A stretch of DNA of 40,788 bases from JBBABP01 sp041657585 (lineage in GTDB: Bacteria > Patescibacteriota > Gracilibacteria > Absconditabacterales > Absconditicoccaceae). The DNA lies in NCBI GenBank assembly GCA_041657585.1, contig JBBABP010000003.1, forward strand, positions 1 through 40,788, in the 5' to 3' direction. This document shows, in pieces, positions 40,424 to 40,788 of this stretch. How positions within the stretch are numbered: position 1 is the first letter of the stretch; the number at the start of each line of letters is the position of its first letter. Position numbers and translations under genes: made by a program. The notes beneath the pieces are model-generated. The model saw only the letters and a program-made list of their open reading frames with translations, made no database searches and was not told the DNA's origin.

Positions 40424-40512
40424 CCACAAAGCATCAAAAGCAACAAAGCATTAAAAGCCACTTATTGCTTTCTATGGCTTTCTGAGCTTTCATAGCTTTT
40501 ATAGCTTTCACA
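40424..40512. repeat. AAAGC/GCTTT repeat
   Basis: AAAGCATCAAAAGCAACAAAGC then GCTTTCTATGGCTTTC and similar; same family as 6942. Left and right halves are complementary, so it may terminate the two-TM gene. Confidence 0.75.
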
Positions 40513-40707
40513 TATTTTCATGATATTCAACTCTCATTGAATTCCAGTCAGCTTAATTTTATTTTTTTTGATAATTTTTATTTATTTTTTTAATTTCAAA
40601 CCACATTTCATTTTACCAAAAAAACTTTTTAACATACAAAAAAAAATAATTTATAAATCGATTATATTCACGTTAATAACTTGTATATTACTTCTACCAT
40701 TAAATAT
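40513..40707. other. AT-rich spacer
   Basis: 195 nt with no reading frame or RNA recognised. Confidence 0.5.
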
Positions 40708-40788
40708 ATGATTTATCACAAGCAAAAAAATAATAGTCGAAAAAAAAACACCGATACAAATTATTTTATATTTTTCTCTTTCTATGGC
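40708..40788 (+). CDS. Possible start of another gene, cut by the right edge
   Basis: ATG at 40708 opens 27 codons (MIYHKQKNNSRKKN...) to the edge without a stop. A VirB4-type ATPase is expected after a PrgI-like gene, but 27 residues do not allow identification. Confidence 0.25.
   Translation, partial: MIYHKQKNNSRKKNTDTNYFIFFSFYG

Noticed and set aside
1..40788. CRISPR array or insertion sequence
   Set aside because: Repeats present are short, degenerate or palindromic without regular unique spacers; no cas or transposase gene was recognised.

Overview
The window is strongly AT-rich and reads as coherent genes only with a changed genetic code. In-frame TGA occurs throughout conserved enzymes at positions where their families have glycine (for example Walker A loops and the L11 Gly-rich segments), and every gene stops at TAA or TAG. 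In addition CGA falls on conserved tryptophans (ThyA, SodB, NusG, TrxB, the PolA-type exonuclease, the four-helix-bundle protein), while CGT, CGC, AGA and AGG remain arginine. UGA=Gly plus CGA=Trp points to Candidatus Absconditabacteria (SR1), order Absconditabacterales, or a very close Gracilibacteria-type CPR lineage. All products below were read with this code. Coordinates were worked out by hand; each gene length is a whole number of codons between start and stop.

Layout. 1-4996 (minus): an envelope polysaccharide locus (family 2 glycosyltransferase, acyltransferase, GtrA-like flippase, methyltransferase, multi-pass GT-C-like protein, signal-peptide membrane protein), with genes overlapping or nearly touching. 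5015-7000: PolA-like 5'-3' exonuclease, a four-helix-bundle protein and TsaE. 7262-10372: a 1036-residue secreted Gly/Ser/Thr/Asn-rich protein with a Cys-rich repeat and three C-terminal APNGK repeats. 10546-11400 (minus): a protein whose GC-richer C-terminal cassette is followed directly by palindromes, resembling a diversity-generating-retroelement target. 11631-19540: Elp3, a small Cys protein, superoxide dismutase, YraN, RuvC/Map, PheT and a cold-shock protein. 19646-25639: TatD, a VirD4/TraD-like ATPase, a small operator-controlled gene and the tRNA CCA enzyme. 25842-26468 (minus): a gene free of UGA and CGA, probably acquired recently. 26662-32104: ThyA, CYTH protein, DHFR, secreted phospholipase D, a frameshifted lysozyme/LysM protein and a K+ channel. 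32431-38072: a wHTH/nucleotidyltransferase regulator, MEMO1-like protein, then secE-nusG-(unknown membrane protein)-rplK-rplA and a lipoprotein with a lamin-tail domain and dockerin repeats. 38183-40788: thioredoxin and its reductase, repeats and a candidate structured RNA, a two-TM T4SS-like protein and the start of a further reading frame.

The gene set is informational and repair functions (TsaE, Elp3, PheT, RuvC, CCA enzyme, L1/L11, NusG, SecE), folate/dTMP (ThyA with DHFR), redox defence (SodB, TrxA/TrxB) and a rich surface/secretion repertoire, as expected for a small host-attached CPR bacterium. No tRNA, rRNA, CRISPR array or insertion sequence was recognised. Short A/T-rich repeats (AAAGCTATAGAAAGC type), CCTGCCTACCGGCAGG palindromes and other hairpin repeats fill the spacers; the first family also invades linkers inside essential enzymes.
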